DNA of 64,000 nucleotides from Pseudopyrenochaeta lycopersici (taxonomy: Eukaryota; Ascomycota; Dothideomycetes; Pleosporales; Pseudopyrenochaetaceae): assembly GCA_003313425.1 (NCBI GenBank), contig NHZP01000017.1, positions 124,001 to 188,000 of the forward strand, read 5' to 3'. This document shows, piece after piece, positions 11,801 to 23,644 of this stretch. Each line of letters begins with the position of its first letter. Positions within the stretch are counted from its first letter, which is position 1. The notes under the pieces are model-generated. The model ran no database searches. It had not been told where the DNA came from and saw nothing but the letters and a program-made list of their open reading frames with translations. The position numbers and the translations under genes were made by a program.

Positions 11801-13130
11801 TATAGAGTAGATAAAACTACTAAGGTTCTTTAAAGAAAATACTTTTAGCTCTACCTTAGAAAAGATGCCTAGAAGTATATTAGCTAGTGCCTGTAGTGCT
11901 AGCTAAATAAGATTTAGAGATATAAGCCCTAGGGCCTGTTATTACTACTACCCCTTCCTAAGATAGTATAGAGGTACTACTCCCTAGACTTTATTACAGA
12001 CCTACTAAAGTTAATAGATAATAAAGAGAATAAGTATAACACTATACTAGTACTAGTAGATTACTTTATAAAATATATCTAGTACCTGCCTGTAATAAAG
12101 ATAATTACGTCTTAGTAGGTAGTAGAGTTACTACTAAAATAATACTTCCTTAAGTAAGGGCTACTAGACACCCTTCTATTAGATTAAGGATTAGTATTTA
12201 TAAGCTAGTTCTAGTTAGATATCTATTACTACCTTAAAATTAAACATAGGCTTAGCACTACTTTCTACCCCTAAATAAATAAGTAAACTAAACGCTAGAA
12301 CTAGGAACTAGAGACCTACCTCCGCATCTATATAAACTACTAGCAAGATAACTAGGTAGAGCTACTACCCTACGCAGAGTACGCCTATAACTTAAAAAAC
12401 TACTTAGCATACAGCGTAAGCCCTATTAAGGCGGCGTTTAAGATAGACCTAAAGGGATTTAATAGAATCCCTAACAGCTACTAGCTCTATAAACCGCCTC
12501 TAACCTAGGACAGTCCTATAGGAGCACTAGAACTTAGGCAGTAAGTTAGTAACAGACTAAATAAATAGCACTAATAATAGGAGGAGGTAAGAGCACGCCT
12601 AGAAAAGGCGCAGTAAAGTAATATAAAGTAGTATAATGCGAAATAGTCTAACTAACACTTCTCTATTAGAGACCTAGTACTGTTATAAGTAAAGAATATA
12701 GTAACTTTAAGACTCTTAAAGAAGTTTGCAGTAAGACACCTAGGGCTGTTCTATATTAAAGAGCGTATTAGTAAGCTAGTATATAGGCTCACCCTCCTGC
12801 TATTAATAGCGCGAATTTACTCTATCTTCTACGTATCTCTATTAGAGCCCTAGGTAGAACCCCTAATATAGAGAGAGTTCTAACTAGGCCCTGTCTAAGA
12901 CCTAGTAGACGCCCCTATAAGAGATTAATATAAAGTAGAAGGAATCCTAGATTATAGGGAAACTCTTATAAGGGGGCGCGAGCTTAAGGTAAAGTAGCTA
13001 GGTTAGAGTATTAAAGATGCGACCTAAGAGCTAGAGAAGAATCTTAACTACTATAACAAACTCTTATAAGACTACCTAGTATCCTTAGAGCGTAACCCTT
13101 AAGCACCCCTTAGAAGACGACTAGAATAAC
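8900..13130 (+). pseudogene. Gypsy-1 Gag-Pol polyprotein with C-terminal chromodomain
   Basis: Translating through RIP stops gives a Gag domain (about 9400-9650, with LEDREDNYKLKIAF) and then RT from about 9980 (MSEMLDRLSKAKIFTKLDI). The RT catalytic motif at about 10238-10252 reads YLDNI instead of YLDDI, a G-to-A change. RNase H covers about 10600-11130. An integrase with a degenerate zinc-binding segment follows near 11840-11910, with core DDE sequence around 11980-12420. A chromodomain lies at about 12925-13065 (VEGILDYRE, then KVK.LG, then AT.ELEKNL). Chromodomains direct integration to modified chromatin in known chromoviruses. Many in-frame TAG and TAA codons make it inactive. Confidence 0.85.
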
Positions 13131-15195
13131 GACAGGGCTAGCCCTAGAAGAAGCTTTAAAGAGAATAAGAAGATATTTATAATATTACTATATACCTATA
13201 AACTAAACTAATACACTCTGTATAAGACCTACTAAAAATACGCCTTAGACTTATTTAGTCTCTTATCTCTATGTTACTACCTCTACGCTAACTAGTATCC
13301 GCCTAACGCAGGCGATTAGAATAACGCGACGCATAACTACTAGTAGGAGGACTAGTAAAGAGCGAGGGACTACTATAAAAGACCTTATTAAAGTATTTAG
13401 AGGAATAGGACTTAAGGGCAACTCTATAGAATAAAGGGCAGCTTAAAGGTAGGTAGACTAAGCGCTAAGAGAAATAGAAAGCTAAAAAGAAGGCGATATA
13501 GAGGTATTATAATCCTACTTAGGACCTAACGTAGCTATAATCTTAAGCGCTAAAGCTTAGCTACTAATAGAACTACTAAAAGTAGAAAGTAAACCTAAAT
13601 AAATAGACTTCTTAATAGGCGAAGGGGTAAAGAGTAAACTAACGTTAGACTTAGTAGGAATATTAGTTCTATAATAGTACTAGTAATACTTATAGTTACT
13701 ATAATACCTAGTAGACTAAAAGTTACGCTTAATACCTTTATCTATAACTACATTTTCTAGGCGCTTTAAACTAGATATACTAATTCCTAACTGTATATAT
13801 TAGCTAGGTATTACTAAAGGAAGTAGTAAGAAAGTTACTTTATATCGCTTAACGTTTAACTCTTAAGACACCTAGCAGGCCTTCTTAAACTTAATCTCCC
13901 TTCTAGGATAGGAATAAATAAGGCGATTATAGGCCTATAATACAGTAGAGAAGGCTTAACGTAACTCTATAGTATAATTATAAGCACGCGTCTAGGTAAG
14001 CGTAACACGATTATTAATAATAAAGATCTTAGACAGCAAATCCCTAGGTTAAAGACAGAACAAGGCTGTATTAGTTTTGTAATTCGTAACTGTAATTAGC
14101 TAGTTAAGTAAATTAACAGCACGCTAAAATAAAGGTTTAATCTAGGAGACCTATTAGCTAAACTTAGAAGTAAGGGTAAGTTACTTACTTTAATATAACC
14201 CCCCTTCTTCTAAGAGGAATAATAGCTGTATATGTCCGTACGAGGTGAACCGCTTATTCTTGTACCTATTCGGCCCGACTCTCAGGGGCTCTTAGGGGCT
14301 CATAGGCAGCCTATATAGAGGTCTCTCTCTCGCACGAGAGAGAGGCCAGGTCAAGGAATACAACTATCTTTTATCTCCCCCCTGAGCGTACGCGCGTGCG
14401 GCTCTGTTGGTACCACCAGATGCGTAGCCATCTAGAGAGGTAAAAGCCAACCGACAGTATATACTAAAGTTATTCTTACAGACATAATAACTTTTGCTTA
14501 AGTAAAACGTGCGAAACATACCCTAAACTATGCTGTTAGGGTCCCCGCAGGATACTATAGAAAGAGTAGAGATGCAGGCCTCGCACTAAAACTAAGTAAG
14601 CGACGGCTGCAGCTATATATTGCTAGGCAAACTATAGATGTAACTAAGAAGAGGCGCGTTACTTACGCTAGTTAGTATTTAGGAACCTATTAAGTAAGTT
14701 AAAGAGTAGTGTAATTACTTAGAAGAAGGAAGTAGATATAGGTAGTAGGGAGAAGGGGAGTAGTACACTTATACACCTCTGCGCCTACAGACCCTCTAAA
14801 ACCTAGCCTCTTACTAGGGTAGTTATAGGCAGCAGCTCGCTAGTAACTTACCTATAAAGGGTAAACTACGTGAAGGAGTAATAAGTAGCTAGTAAGGATA
14901 GGCTATAATAACCTACCCACGTAATAGCGTTACACACGCAAACTTTACAAGCTAAACACGTAAGGCTCTAGCTAACAGCAGTCGTAAGAAAGGAACACGC
15001 TAAGGCAGCTAGGAAACGGCAACTGTATAATAGTCGTGAAGGCAGCCACCTTACGCAAAAAGATTTACAGGTAAAGCTGTAAAAGCCGCCTACAGGAAAT
15101 ATATTACGTTACCTAGCGAACAACTAGAGACGTGTCGGGACTGGGGCGGCGCGAACGGCGTGCGCGTAACGTCTATACGGGTTAGGGACAACCCT
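13130..15195 (+). other. Two-kilobase tail of Gypsy-1 beyond the chromodomain
   Basis: From about 13190 to 13640 a plus-strand frame stays open apart from RIP-type stops. It encodes a strongly basic, coiled-coil-like stretch (for example EKQKAKKKAIQRYY). From about 14210 to 14440 and from 14900 to 15190 the DNA is much less RIP-mutated. I recognise no domain. It could be an additional ORF or a captured non-coding segment. Confidence 0.45.
14310..14344. promoter_or_regulatory. TATA-like box and perfect hairpin in the Gypsy-1 tail
   Basis: CCTATATAGAGG at 14310-14321 is followed directly by a perfect inverted repeat of CTCTCTCTCG (14323-14332) and its complement (14335-14344), separated by two bases. 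It sits inside a RIP-poor patch. Confidence 0.35.
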
Positions 15196-15215
15196 CAAAA
15201 AAAAGGGAGGGCAAT

Positions 15216-15420
15216 TGTCACGAACACACTAGACCTAGCAGGGGACGACCTAGCGGAGGGCCCTTAGACCTATACTGGATAGAGCCTGGAAAGGCTTAGG
15301 ACTACACTAGAGACGGGCTAGTATATAAACGAGAGCTACCCCCTCTGAGCAGAGGTTAAGGATTAGTCTTAATACTATCCTATATCACTTAACCTCGACC
15401 TCTACTAACAGTCCCTAACA
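15216..15420 (+). repeat. 3' LTR of Gypsy-1
   Basis: It is the 205-bp partner of 8283-8487, ending CCCTAACA immediately before the CTTAG target duplication. Confidence 0.9.
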
Positions 15421-16823
15421 CTTAGTTCTTAATACTACGTCCTTAAGAAATTAATCTCTTAAATTTAGCTACATAGCTCGCACTACTAATAACTAGCCTC
15501 TTAATATTACTTATCTAAATAGTAATATCTACTATATTAGAAGAGTAAGCTTAATTAGAAGTACTAGATTCTAACTAGTAACTAACTAATAAGGAGAGTA
15601 TCTAGTCTAACTCTAAGTAGAAATTCTATCTACCTATAATATTATTAGAAGATTATTAACTTAAGGTCTAGGAAGCTTTGCTAGTGCGTTATATATTAGC
15701 TTATAACTACTCTTAATTTTTCTTATAGCCTAAGAGTTATATACTAATACCTAGATCCTCCTAATATAATAAATCTTAGTAAGGGCTTTAACTACCTTTC
15801 TAAAATTAGGTCTGCTGTCTATAGTAAGTGTCCTTATTATACTCTAGTAATATAAGATTTCCTTATATAAAAACTTAGTAATAGTAGATAACTTATTATT
15901 AGCTATTACTTATGCCTTTAGCTATCTACTAAGGTATTCTTATATAATTATAATAAATTTCTTTCCTTAATAATATAGTATATAAATAATGTCTATAGTA
16001 ACTCGTTCCTATAACGCGTAATAGTAGGTATTTATTAGTATCTCTTACTTACGACTTAATAATCTCTACTAGCACTGTTTATATAATATAATTATATATT
16101 GCACCTCCTTATATATCTTTTCTTACTAGTATTATTAAGTAAGTATTAAATAGACGCTGTTTACTCTTCTATAACTAATCTATTAATATACTTTCTATAT
16201 AGCTATAGTCTTAAGATTAGGATTATTTATAACTTAATAAATAGCTATATTCTTTATAAACTTTTAGAATAGATAGCTTTCTCGCATAACGAAATTTATT
16301 ACCCTCTTTTTTTACGCTTAAAGTTATGCCCTTATAAGGCCTTTAGGCTTCTTAAATCTTATTAAGAACTAAGTAATTACTTCTAACTTATCTAAGTATT
16401 ACTTATTTAGTACCTTACTTATTTTAGTAGGTAAAGTAAACTTAAGGTTAGTAACTAGGTTTTTAATAAAATCTTTAAGGTTATCTTTAGTCTTATCTAG
16501 CTATTCTTATCCTTCTAGCTTTAGATAACGTAATAACGTATTAGTAATAATATTCTTCTTTCTAGGAATATACTTAATATTAAAGTTCTAGGTAAGGATA
16601 GCTGTAAGCTACCTATTTTAGACTAACCTAGGAACATTAGGTAATAATCTATTAAGTTAATAAATAAGCGTCTAAGTATCTATTTTAATAGTAAAATATT
16701 ATCTATATAGCTAGGTTCTAAATTTCTTTAGCGCCTATAATACTAGCTTATACTTAAGCTTTATTAAGTGCTAGAGACTCTTAGCTTTTAACTAAATTAT
16801 ACTTTTAAATTAATATAGGTATC
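15421..16823 (-). pseudogene. Gypsy-2 polyprotein, RNase H and integrase segment
   Basis: The minus-strand frame, read from 16823 downward, gives an RNase H-like stretch (ALKKF, then FTIKIDT.TLI) and a PRKKNIITNTLLRY block equivalent to the PGKxNxVADALSR signature that ends RNase H near 16500. An integrase core follows at about 15900-15500 (TIDSRPNF for the second catalytic Asp region, then VNNLLIIL). It continues the reverse transcriptase at 22252 across the Copia-1 insertion and is broken on the other side by Gypsy-1. Confidence 0.65.
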
Positions 16824-16946
16824 TGTTAGCCAACACGGTTAGCTCCTCACGTGCTCTGTTATATAAGCATCCACAGGGTATATAGTTCCCTTGTGTCTTA
16901 TTTGATAGGAATCAACCTAGTTCCTCCTGCCTGCTGCCCGCCAACA
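16824..16946 (+). repeat. 5' LTR of Copia-1
   Basis: It is 123 bp with a CACGTG hexamer and a TATATAAG box, nearly identical to 22129-22251. Confidence 0.92.
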
Positions 16947-16960
16947 GTTATAAGCCCAGT
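16947..16960 (+). promoter_or_regulatory. Primer-binding site matching initiator tRNA-Met anticodon region
   Basis: GTTATAAGCCCAGT abuts the 5' LTR. Its complement, ACTGGGCTTATAAC, differs by one G-to-A change from the anticodon stem-loop sequence of eukaryotic initiator tRNA-Met as I recall it (CTGGGCTCATAAC). Internal priming from a cleaved initiator tRNA is established for Drosophila copia. The same 14 bases occur at the equivalent place in Copia-2. Confidence 0.65.
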
Positions 16961-17162
16961 TTACACCTCCTAAGCTACGCAACTCTGCACGAATATAGCT
17001 TTAGACGTGTAACTGATAACAACTACGTTCACTTTTACCTGTTGTGTCTATTGACAGCTAGGTTAGCGTCAAAGACGTATATAGTTAACAAGTGTCGCTA
17101 TTTAACCAGAACTGTTGCTCTCCATATAGAGATCAGTTTAGTAATTGATTACTAAGATCACG

Positions 17163-20100
17163 ATGTCGTACAACGACGCAGGAGTCACATAAGTGACTGT
17201 TTTACTAGATAAACTAGCTGACTGGGAGTCGTAGTTCCAGCTACGACGAGAGAAAGCTGTTGTAGATAGTATTTAGAAGTACTACGACATCTTAAAACTA
17301 AAGGATAAGCTACTAAAGCTTAGAGAACTAACTAGACTGTTACCTAGCGATATACGGCTAGGAGCGATAGAGATCAGCTAGCTAGACGCAGCTGAAAAGG
17401 CATTATACAGTGATCTCCTTTAAGACTAGAGATACGAAAGAGCAGAGTATATAAAACTAAAGTAGAAGGATGGTGAGCTCCTTCTTAACATCAGCCGTAC
17501 GATTGCTGCTTAATACCTTTACCTTATTAGCGGAAAAGATGAGGCGTACGATTGACTAGTCACTCTTAAGAAGCAGTTTGCGCTAATAGCTGCCTTACGA
17601 AGTAGAGAGCTGACTATTAAATATTAAGCTCTACAGGACGGTCCTTAGAGTCGAGATCTTAAGTAATAGCTTAACGACTAGATTTACATTACTAACTAAG
17701 GCGGGGAGGCAGGTCTCCTTAAAACAACAGGTTATTGAGCTTAAGAGGATTTCCTGACATCTATCAGGACGATTACCCCTGAATAGGCAGCATTGTTGCA
17801 CTATAACCTTATTAAAAAGGAGACTTTAGATAAGACGAATGAGATTTAACCTCTAGCAGACTATATAGCTTAGTTTAGGGTCTATTATTAACGAATTAGG
17901 CCTAGTATAACGTTACTTAGCATGTTTGTAACCCTTAGTGTTTTAAATAGAATAGACTAGAAGGACTAGAAGGACTAGAAGGAGTAGAGATTATTAAGAT
18001 TAGCTTATAAGCTAGAATATCTCTGCGGAGGTATGCATTAGTACAGGGAGTGCTGGTACCTGTTTCTAGATTATCTAAAGAGACTAGAGAGCTTTTAACC
18101 TGTTAAAGCTGTACAGGATAGGATAGCTGAGGCCTTAAAGAACCTAGAGCAGGTTAAAAGGATTAATAAGCTCCTCGCTTGTTACGGTAAGAAAATTAAG
18201 GGCGTAGATAAGCTAATAAGCCTTAACGGTGGAAAGGAGAGCTAAGGGGTAGTTTTGCGACCTACAGCTCCTTCTCCGTTACCTAGGTGCAACAAAAAAC
18301 GCTGCTAACGATTATTAATCGATGGATCCTTAACCTAGGCTCAAACATCTATATATGCAATTCAAGGAGGTTTGGCTAGCGAGAGACAAGGCAGGCTACA
18401 GCCTAGGAAACAGTGCTTGCAGGAGACTCAATTCTAGTAATACAGGCCTAGGGAGAGGTCGTATTTAAGGTTAATTAACTGTCTGGAATAAGTCAGATTA
18501 AGCTGACTAATGTGGCCCTTATAGAAGGCTTCTTTACAAACGTTGTAAGCCTCTTAAGATGCTGAGAAATAGGCATTTAGTTCGACTTAGGACGAGATGT
18601 TATATACAAGCAGCATCTGTTAAACGTTACATGCCTACTCAGGTATAGAGAAGGACACTGGATTGTTGATGCTGACGAGAACGATTGTCTAGTACTAAGT
18701 AGCTTCGCAACAGCTCTTTGAGGAGCGTACAAGGTCTTACGGGAAGATTGACGTCTAATTGCCGCATCTTATGTTGAAGCTTATGAGATGTTTGCACACG
18801 CGAGTAAGGAGGCGATTAACTACTTGAATGCAAACGTACGAGGAATTAGCCTTAAGTAAGGAGCTTAAGCACTATAGCTGCGAGAATGCGAGACCTGCAT
18901 TAAGTTAAAATCGACAGCTTAGGTTAGCAGGCGTTAATCAGACGATTAAGCTATAAGGCCTTTCTATAGGATTATAGTTAATCTCGTATAGCTGATCCTA
19001 ACAGGAGAAACGTGCTATAACGGAGATTATTACCTCCTGTATGCTGTATGCGAGTTCTTAAGGTGGTATAAGGCGACGACTCTTGCTAATAAAACACTAC
19101 CTGTTGTGATAGCAGCGTTGCGAGCGCTAATAAACAAGATTGAACGCTAGCATGGATATACTGTTGTTGTCCTTAAGGTTAACGGCGATCGCGGGTACGG
19201 CTTACAGCTTTATGAGATTGCGAGGCAGGCTGGCCTTAAGGTTAAGCTTTGAGCTCCTGACACGCCTGAACAGCTAGGAGCCGCAGAGCAAGCAGGGAAC
19301 GTGATTATGATAAGAGCAAGATCACTTCGAATTAAGGCAGGACTGCTAAAGTCGCTGTTAAATGAGCTAGCAGTTACAGCAGCTCGAATCGTTAATGTTA
19401 CGCCTACTAAGTCAATCGCATGGAAGACGCCATATGAGCTAGTCTATGGCAGGCAGCCTTTAGTTGCCTACTTCTTATAGATAGGCTGCAAAGCCTATGT
19501 CCTGAATAAGAAGCTGAAGAAAGCAGATAAGCTTAAGTCTCGTACATTTATAGGATACCTTACAGGGTACGACTCAACGAATATCTTCTGCATCTAGCTG
19601 CTAAAGAAGAGCTAGGTAATACGCGTAAGAGACGTGATATTTTAGAAGAACAGCCTTTTTAACGACTATAAGAAAGCTGAGAGAGAAGCTATTGTACGAG
19701 AAGATATTAACTATCTCAACATACCTTAGGTACAGGAGATAGAGGCTAATTAAGAGATACTGCAGAACTAGAGGCATCAGCTTAACGATGAGACAGCTCG
19801 TTCTACAGAGATAGCTGAAAACAACACAGTGGCAGAGTTCTATAAGGACTGGGGCTTTCTACTAACACTAGAACTATTAGATCGTGGTACTGCACTACCT
19901 TAACAGGAGGCAGACGACGATGGAGAATTAGGCCGAGCTACAGAGCTAGTAGAACAAGTTAGTGCTGAAGATTAAGGCACTAAGGAACAGGTTTAAGAAT
20001 AGCTGCTTAATGAGCTGCAGACACATCATGAGGATGACACGTCTATAGTTATAAGTAGACCAGACAGACCAAGTAGGCCAGATGGACTACTTAGGCTAGC

Positions 20101-22000
20101 TGCAACAGGCAGGCGAGGCTAACTACGAAAGCTACTATCTGAGTGGCCTAGAGGATAGAGTAATACAGACAACTATGTACCAGATTGTTAGCAGAACAAT
20201 GCACCAAAGATAGCTAATCCTACTGTTGGAAGTAGCAGTAACATCGTAGAAGGGAAGAGAGCTAGGAAGCTAGCTAACTAGGCCCTAGCTACATACTACA
20301 GAGCATTCGCAGTAGTATTGAATCTAATAGCTCCTTTGAAGCTCGCAGGTGAGATACCTAGGTTAAGGCTACATCGTGACTAACTGCTAGAGCTGCCAAA
20401 GCGATGGAAGGAAGTGAAAGATTATCCATTCAGTGCTGAGTTTAGAGAGGCAGCACAAGCAGAGCTTAACAGCTGCTAGTCAAAAGATTGCTTTAAGCGT
20501 ACGGAGGTTACTGTAACAACAGCAGATGCTGAGGTTCTACCCCTAATGTAGGTGTTCTTATATAAGTTCGACGAAGACAGGTACCTATATAAGTTTAAGG
20601 CGCGTATATGCGTACGAGGAAACCTGCAGGAGGCATAGGGTAAGACGTATGCTGCAACGTTAGCTATTAAGGTCTTTTAATCTCTTGTAGCACTAGCAGC
20701 AGTATTTAACCTAAAGATGTTTTAGTTTAACGCCCTAAACGCCTTTCTTAACGCTCAACTACTACGTAAGATATACTGTCGTACGCCTAAAGGGTTTACA
20801 GACGAGTTTAGCGAGCTTCTTAAGCTTTAGTAAGCGCTCTATAGCCTTAAGGAAGCACTACTGCTGTAGTACTAGGAGCTCTTATTAACCTTAAAGAAGC
20901 TTAGGTTAAGGCCTGTGCTAGGAGTACCGTGCCTATACACGAACAACCGTCTGATCGTCTTTTTCTATATAGACGATATCGTCGTCCTCGTCCATCCACT
21001 CAATATAAGCTACTACTAAACGTTTAAGTAACAGATGCTTAGAACGTACGAGATTCGTGAGCTAGGCGAGCTGAAGTGGTTCCTCGGCATCCGTGTAATC
21101 CGCGAGGAGCTTACTTAATCAATCTACCTAGTACAGGACTTATTTATTAATAAGATCGCAGTAAAGTTTACCCTAAGGTCTAGCGTAAGATGCCTGGACG
21201 TACCCCTAAGGGACAACGTCCTCCTGCCTTTAACAGAGGATTTAAGTGCTGCTTGAACATAAAGGTATTAGCAGCTAGTTGGATTACTAGCGTATATATC
21301 GATATTAACGAGACCAGACGTCGCAAGAGCGCACTTAATCCTTGCACGCTACCTATAGAATCTAGGGCAAAAGCACCTGCACGCTGCCAACCATGTGTGG
21401 AGATACCTAATAGGCATAAAGCACCTAGCTATTCGAGCGTTAGGGGGCATCTAGCACAGCATAACTAGCATCACATCGCCAGCTCAGTAGGAGCTAGACC
21501 AAGAACCTCTCTTTTATGGTGTATTAGATGCGGCCTTCGCAGATGAGCCTGAAACTCGCTAAAGCTCTCAAGGCTACATCTTCAAACTATATGGACTGCC
21601 TATTGACTGGAAGGCAACAGTCCAACGATCAGTTACAAAATCGACTACTGAGGCTGAGCTGCTATCTCTATCCCTTGCAGGATCAGAGATGGAATGGTGG
21701 CAACGCTTCTTTCAAGCTATTCAATTTAACCCTGAGTTTATACTAGCACTGTGGTGTGATAACTAGCAGACTGTCTTAATCGTGACAAAGGCAGTTAACA
21801 AGCTTCAGACAAAGCTAAAGCATGTGGACGTACATTATTATTAGTTACGTCAGGAGGTAGCAGAAGGCAGACTGCAGGTAGACTAGAAGGCTACTACAGA
21901 GATGCCAGCTGATAGCCTTACAAAGATCCTTAGTCGACAGAAGCACGCTGACTTCGTACGCTAGCTAGGACTAAGTGACCTATCAAGGATTTGAGAGGAA
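17163..22000 (+). pseudogene. Copia-1 Gag-Pol polyprotein
   Basis: It starts at an ATG at 17163 (MSYNDAGVT). Gag ends with a CCHC-like knuckle near 18008-18055. The protease site at 18323-18343 reads WILNLGSN, with the catalytic Asp changed to Asn. Integrase covers about 18800-19660 (TPYELVYGRQP). RT covers about 20560-21130 with YIDDI intact at 20966-20980. RNase H follows at about 21490-21960 (TTEAELLSL, then ALWCDN, then KHVDVHYY). Dozens of TAG and TAA codons disrupt it. The end near 22000 is approximate. Confidence 0.88.
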
Positions 22001-22128
22001 TCAGAGAGTACTGCTCTCAGTCTGCAGGACCTGGGGGAGTGGGACTACCAACTACAGTAGAGGCAGACGCTTGAGGACACTCATTTACAGCTTTCGTTGC
22101 TCTTCATTCACTCAAGCTGGGGGGGGTG

Positions 22129-22251
22129 TGTTAGCCAACACGGTTAGCTCCTCACGTGCTCTGTTATATAAGCATCCACAGGGTATATAGTTCCCTTGTG
22201 TCTCATTTGATAGGAATCAACCTAGTTCCTCCTGCCTGCTGCCCGCCAACA
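22129..22251 (+). repeat. 3' LTR of Copia-1
   Basis: It is the 123-bp partner of the 5' LTR, preceded by a GGGGGGG polypurine tract and followed by the GTATC duplication. Confidence 0.92.
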
Positions 22252-23231
22252 GTATCTCTTTCTATCTGCTCTAATCTATTTAAGAGACGCGCCTACGCCT
22301 TCCTTACTTATATCTACTACTATAAAAATTATACCTCTATTCTTATAGTTAGGACTTACTAATACTAGGGCTAAAGTAATATATTACTTTAAGGTACGTA
22401 TAGCCTCTTATTAAGCTTCCTACTATATCTATTTAACGCTAGTCTTTATTAACTAGAATAAGGGCTTTACGTAAATAGTAAAGCTAGGTACTTATATCCT
22501 GTAGTAGATATAGATACCTATAAACGCCCTTACTTCTTTTATATTTCTATATTCTAGCTAATCTAGAATCTTAGCTACTTTCTATTAATCTAGATATCTC
22601 TCTTACGCAGTAACTTTATATCTAACTACCCCTAATCTAGAGACTCTCTAATAATACTTTCTACCTAAAATTATAGCTTTAGCTCTTTCTACGTTAGCTA
22701 GAGCCTTATCTAGCTATTAAATATATTCTAATATATATCTTCTTACTTTAGGAAATACTTCTTCTCCTCTATAGTTAGTTTTAGGACTGCTAGTAGTAAT
22801 ATTATCTATAAAAGGAATAGTATATAGCTAATAATCTTTTATAATCTTTATAACTACTTACTAAAAGACTATAACTAAGTTAGTTACGCCTTAAACTATT
22901 ATATAGTATTAAAGTAAGCTAACTAGCGTATAAAAGGTAGTTATATCTCTGCTGTCTAGATAAAGTGTAATCTAGTTATATCCTAAGAATAGATCTATAA
23001 GAGATAGAATATAAGATCTACTAAAACGCTTAGAGAATTTATCTACTGTTAGAGGTAGATTAGTATCCTTAAGAGATACTGCGTTTATCTTAATTAACCT
23101 AAGTATTATCTAATAACTCTTATCCTTCTTTTTAACTAGAAACTATAAGTTTCTGTACTAACTAGCGCATCTTTCTAGTACCTCTTAATTAAGTCTGTTA
23201 TTAAATATTATAACTGCCTCTTTTTTAATAG
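22252..23231 (-). pseudogene. Gypsy-2 polyprotein, reverse transcriptase segment
   Basis: Read on the minus strand, about 23130-22960 gives the early RT blocks (AVSLKDTNLPLTVDKFS, then SLIDLFLGYN.ITL, then SRDITTFYT). These resemble a widespread fungal Gypsy lineage. Further down (about 22780-22440) KVAKILD and EVRAFIGIYIYYR mark the end of the RT palm and the connection region. The frame is interrupted by Copia-1 at 22251 and contains many RIP stops. Confidence 0.75.
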
Positions 23232-23236
23232 CTTAC

Positions 23237-23639
23237 TGTGGAGGAAAAAGGGAGAGCTTGGCAACAGTTACCCAGGTGATCTATGAGATGGACCACTGTT
23301 TTGTCTAGGAGGCTTTAGGAGAGCCAGCTATATAAAGGAGAGCTGAGCACGGCCTATTACAGGGGCCATTATACGGTAGGAGCGTGAGCAGCGTGTACGC
23401 GTGCGTGGGCGCGTACGTGCTCGCGCACGTGCTCGCGCACGTGATCGCGCACGTGAGTCTACCTTCAGGTGTCTCCTGCGTGAGCTTGCCCATCAGCTTG
23501 CACGTGAGCGTGCACGTGAGCGCGCACGTGAGCGCGCCCTTGAATGCACACAGAAGTACGTGTCTCTCCAGGGTAAGCTCCTACGTCAGCGCGCACGTGA
23601 GCCTACCGTACCCCAGGTCACAGCGCGTTGTTTGCAACA
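23237..23639 (+). repeat. Solo LTR (403 bp) with TSD CTTAC and CACGTG array
   Basis: It is an inverted relative of 1663-2040, bounded by TGTGGAGG and TTTGCAACA, with CTTAC duplicated at 23232-23236 and 23640-23644. A CTATATAAAGG box at about 23329 suggests plus orientation. Seven exact CACGTG hexamers occur, in two runs with 12-base spacing (CACGTG plus six bases, mostly CTCGCG or AGCGCG). It interrupts the Gypsy-2 polyprotein. Confidence 0.88.
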
Positions 23640-23644
23640 CTTAC

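Larger units (their letters stand above)
8283..15420 (+). mobile_element. Gypsy-1: full-length chromodomain Ty3/Gypsy element, RIP-damaged
   Basis: Two 205-bp LTRs (8283-8487 and 15216-15420) begin TGTCACGAACAC and end CCCTAACA. The TSD is CTTAG at 8278-8282 and 15421-15425. A polypurine tract (AAAAAAAAGGGAGGG) precedes the 3' LTR. The internal order on the plus strand is Gag, reverse transcriptase, RNase H, integrase, chromodomain, which is the chromovirus arrangement. About 2 kb with no retroviral domain lies between the chromodomain and the 3' LTR. The LTRs are nearly identical, which implies a recent insertion relative to the element it entered. Confidence 0.9.
16824..22251 (+). mobile_element. 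Copia-1: full-length Ty1/Copia element, RIP-damaged
   Basis: Two 123-bp LTRs (16824-16946 and 22129-22251) begin TGTTAGCCAACACGG and end CCGCCAACA. The TSD is GTATC at 16819-16823 and 22252-22256. A primer-binding site follows the 5' LTR directly, and a run of G residues (about 22118-22126) forms the polypurine tract. The domain order Gag, protease, integrase, RT, RNase H is that of Copia. A second copy lies in the opposite orientation at 34771-43256. Confidence 0.93.
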
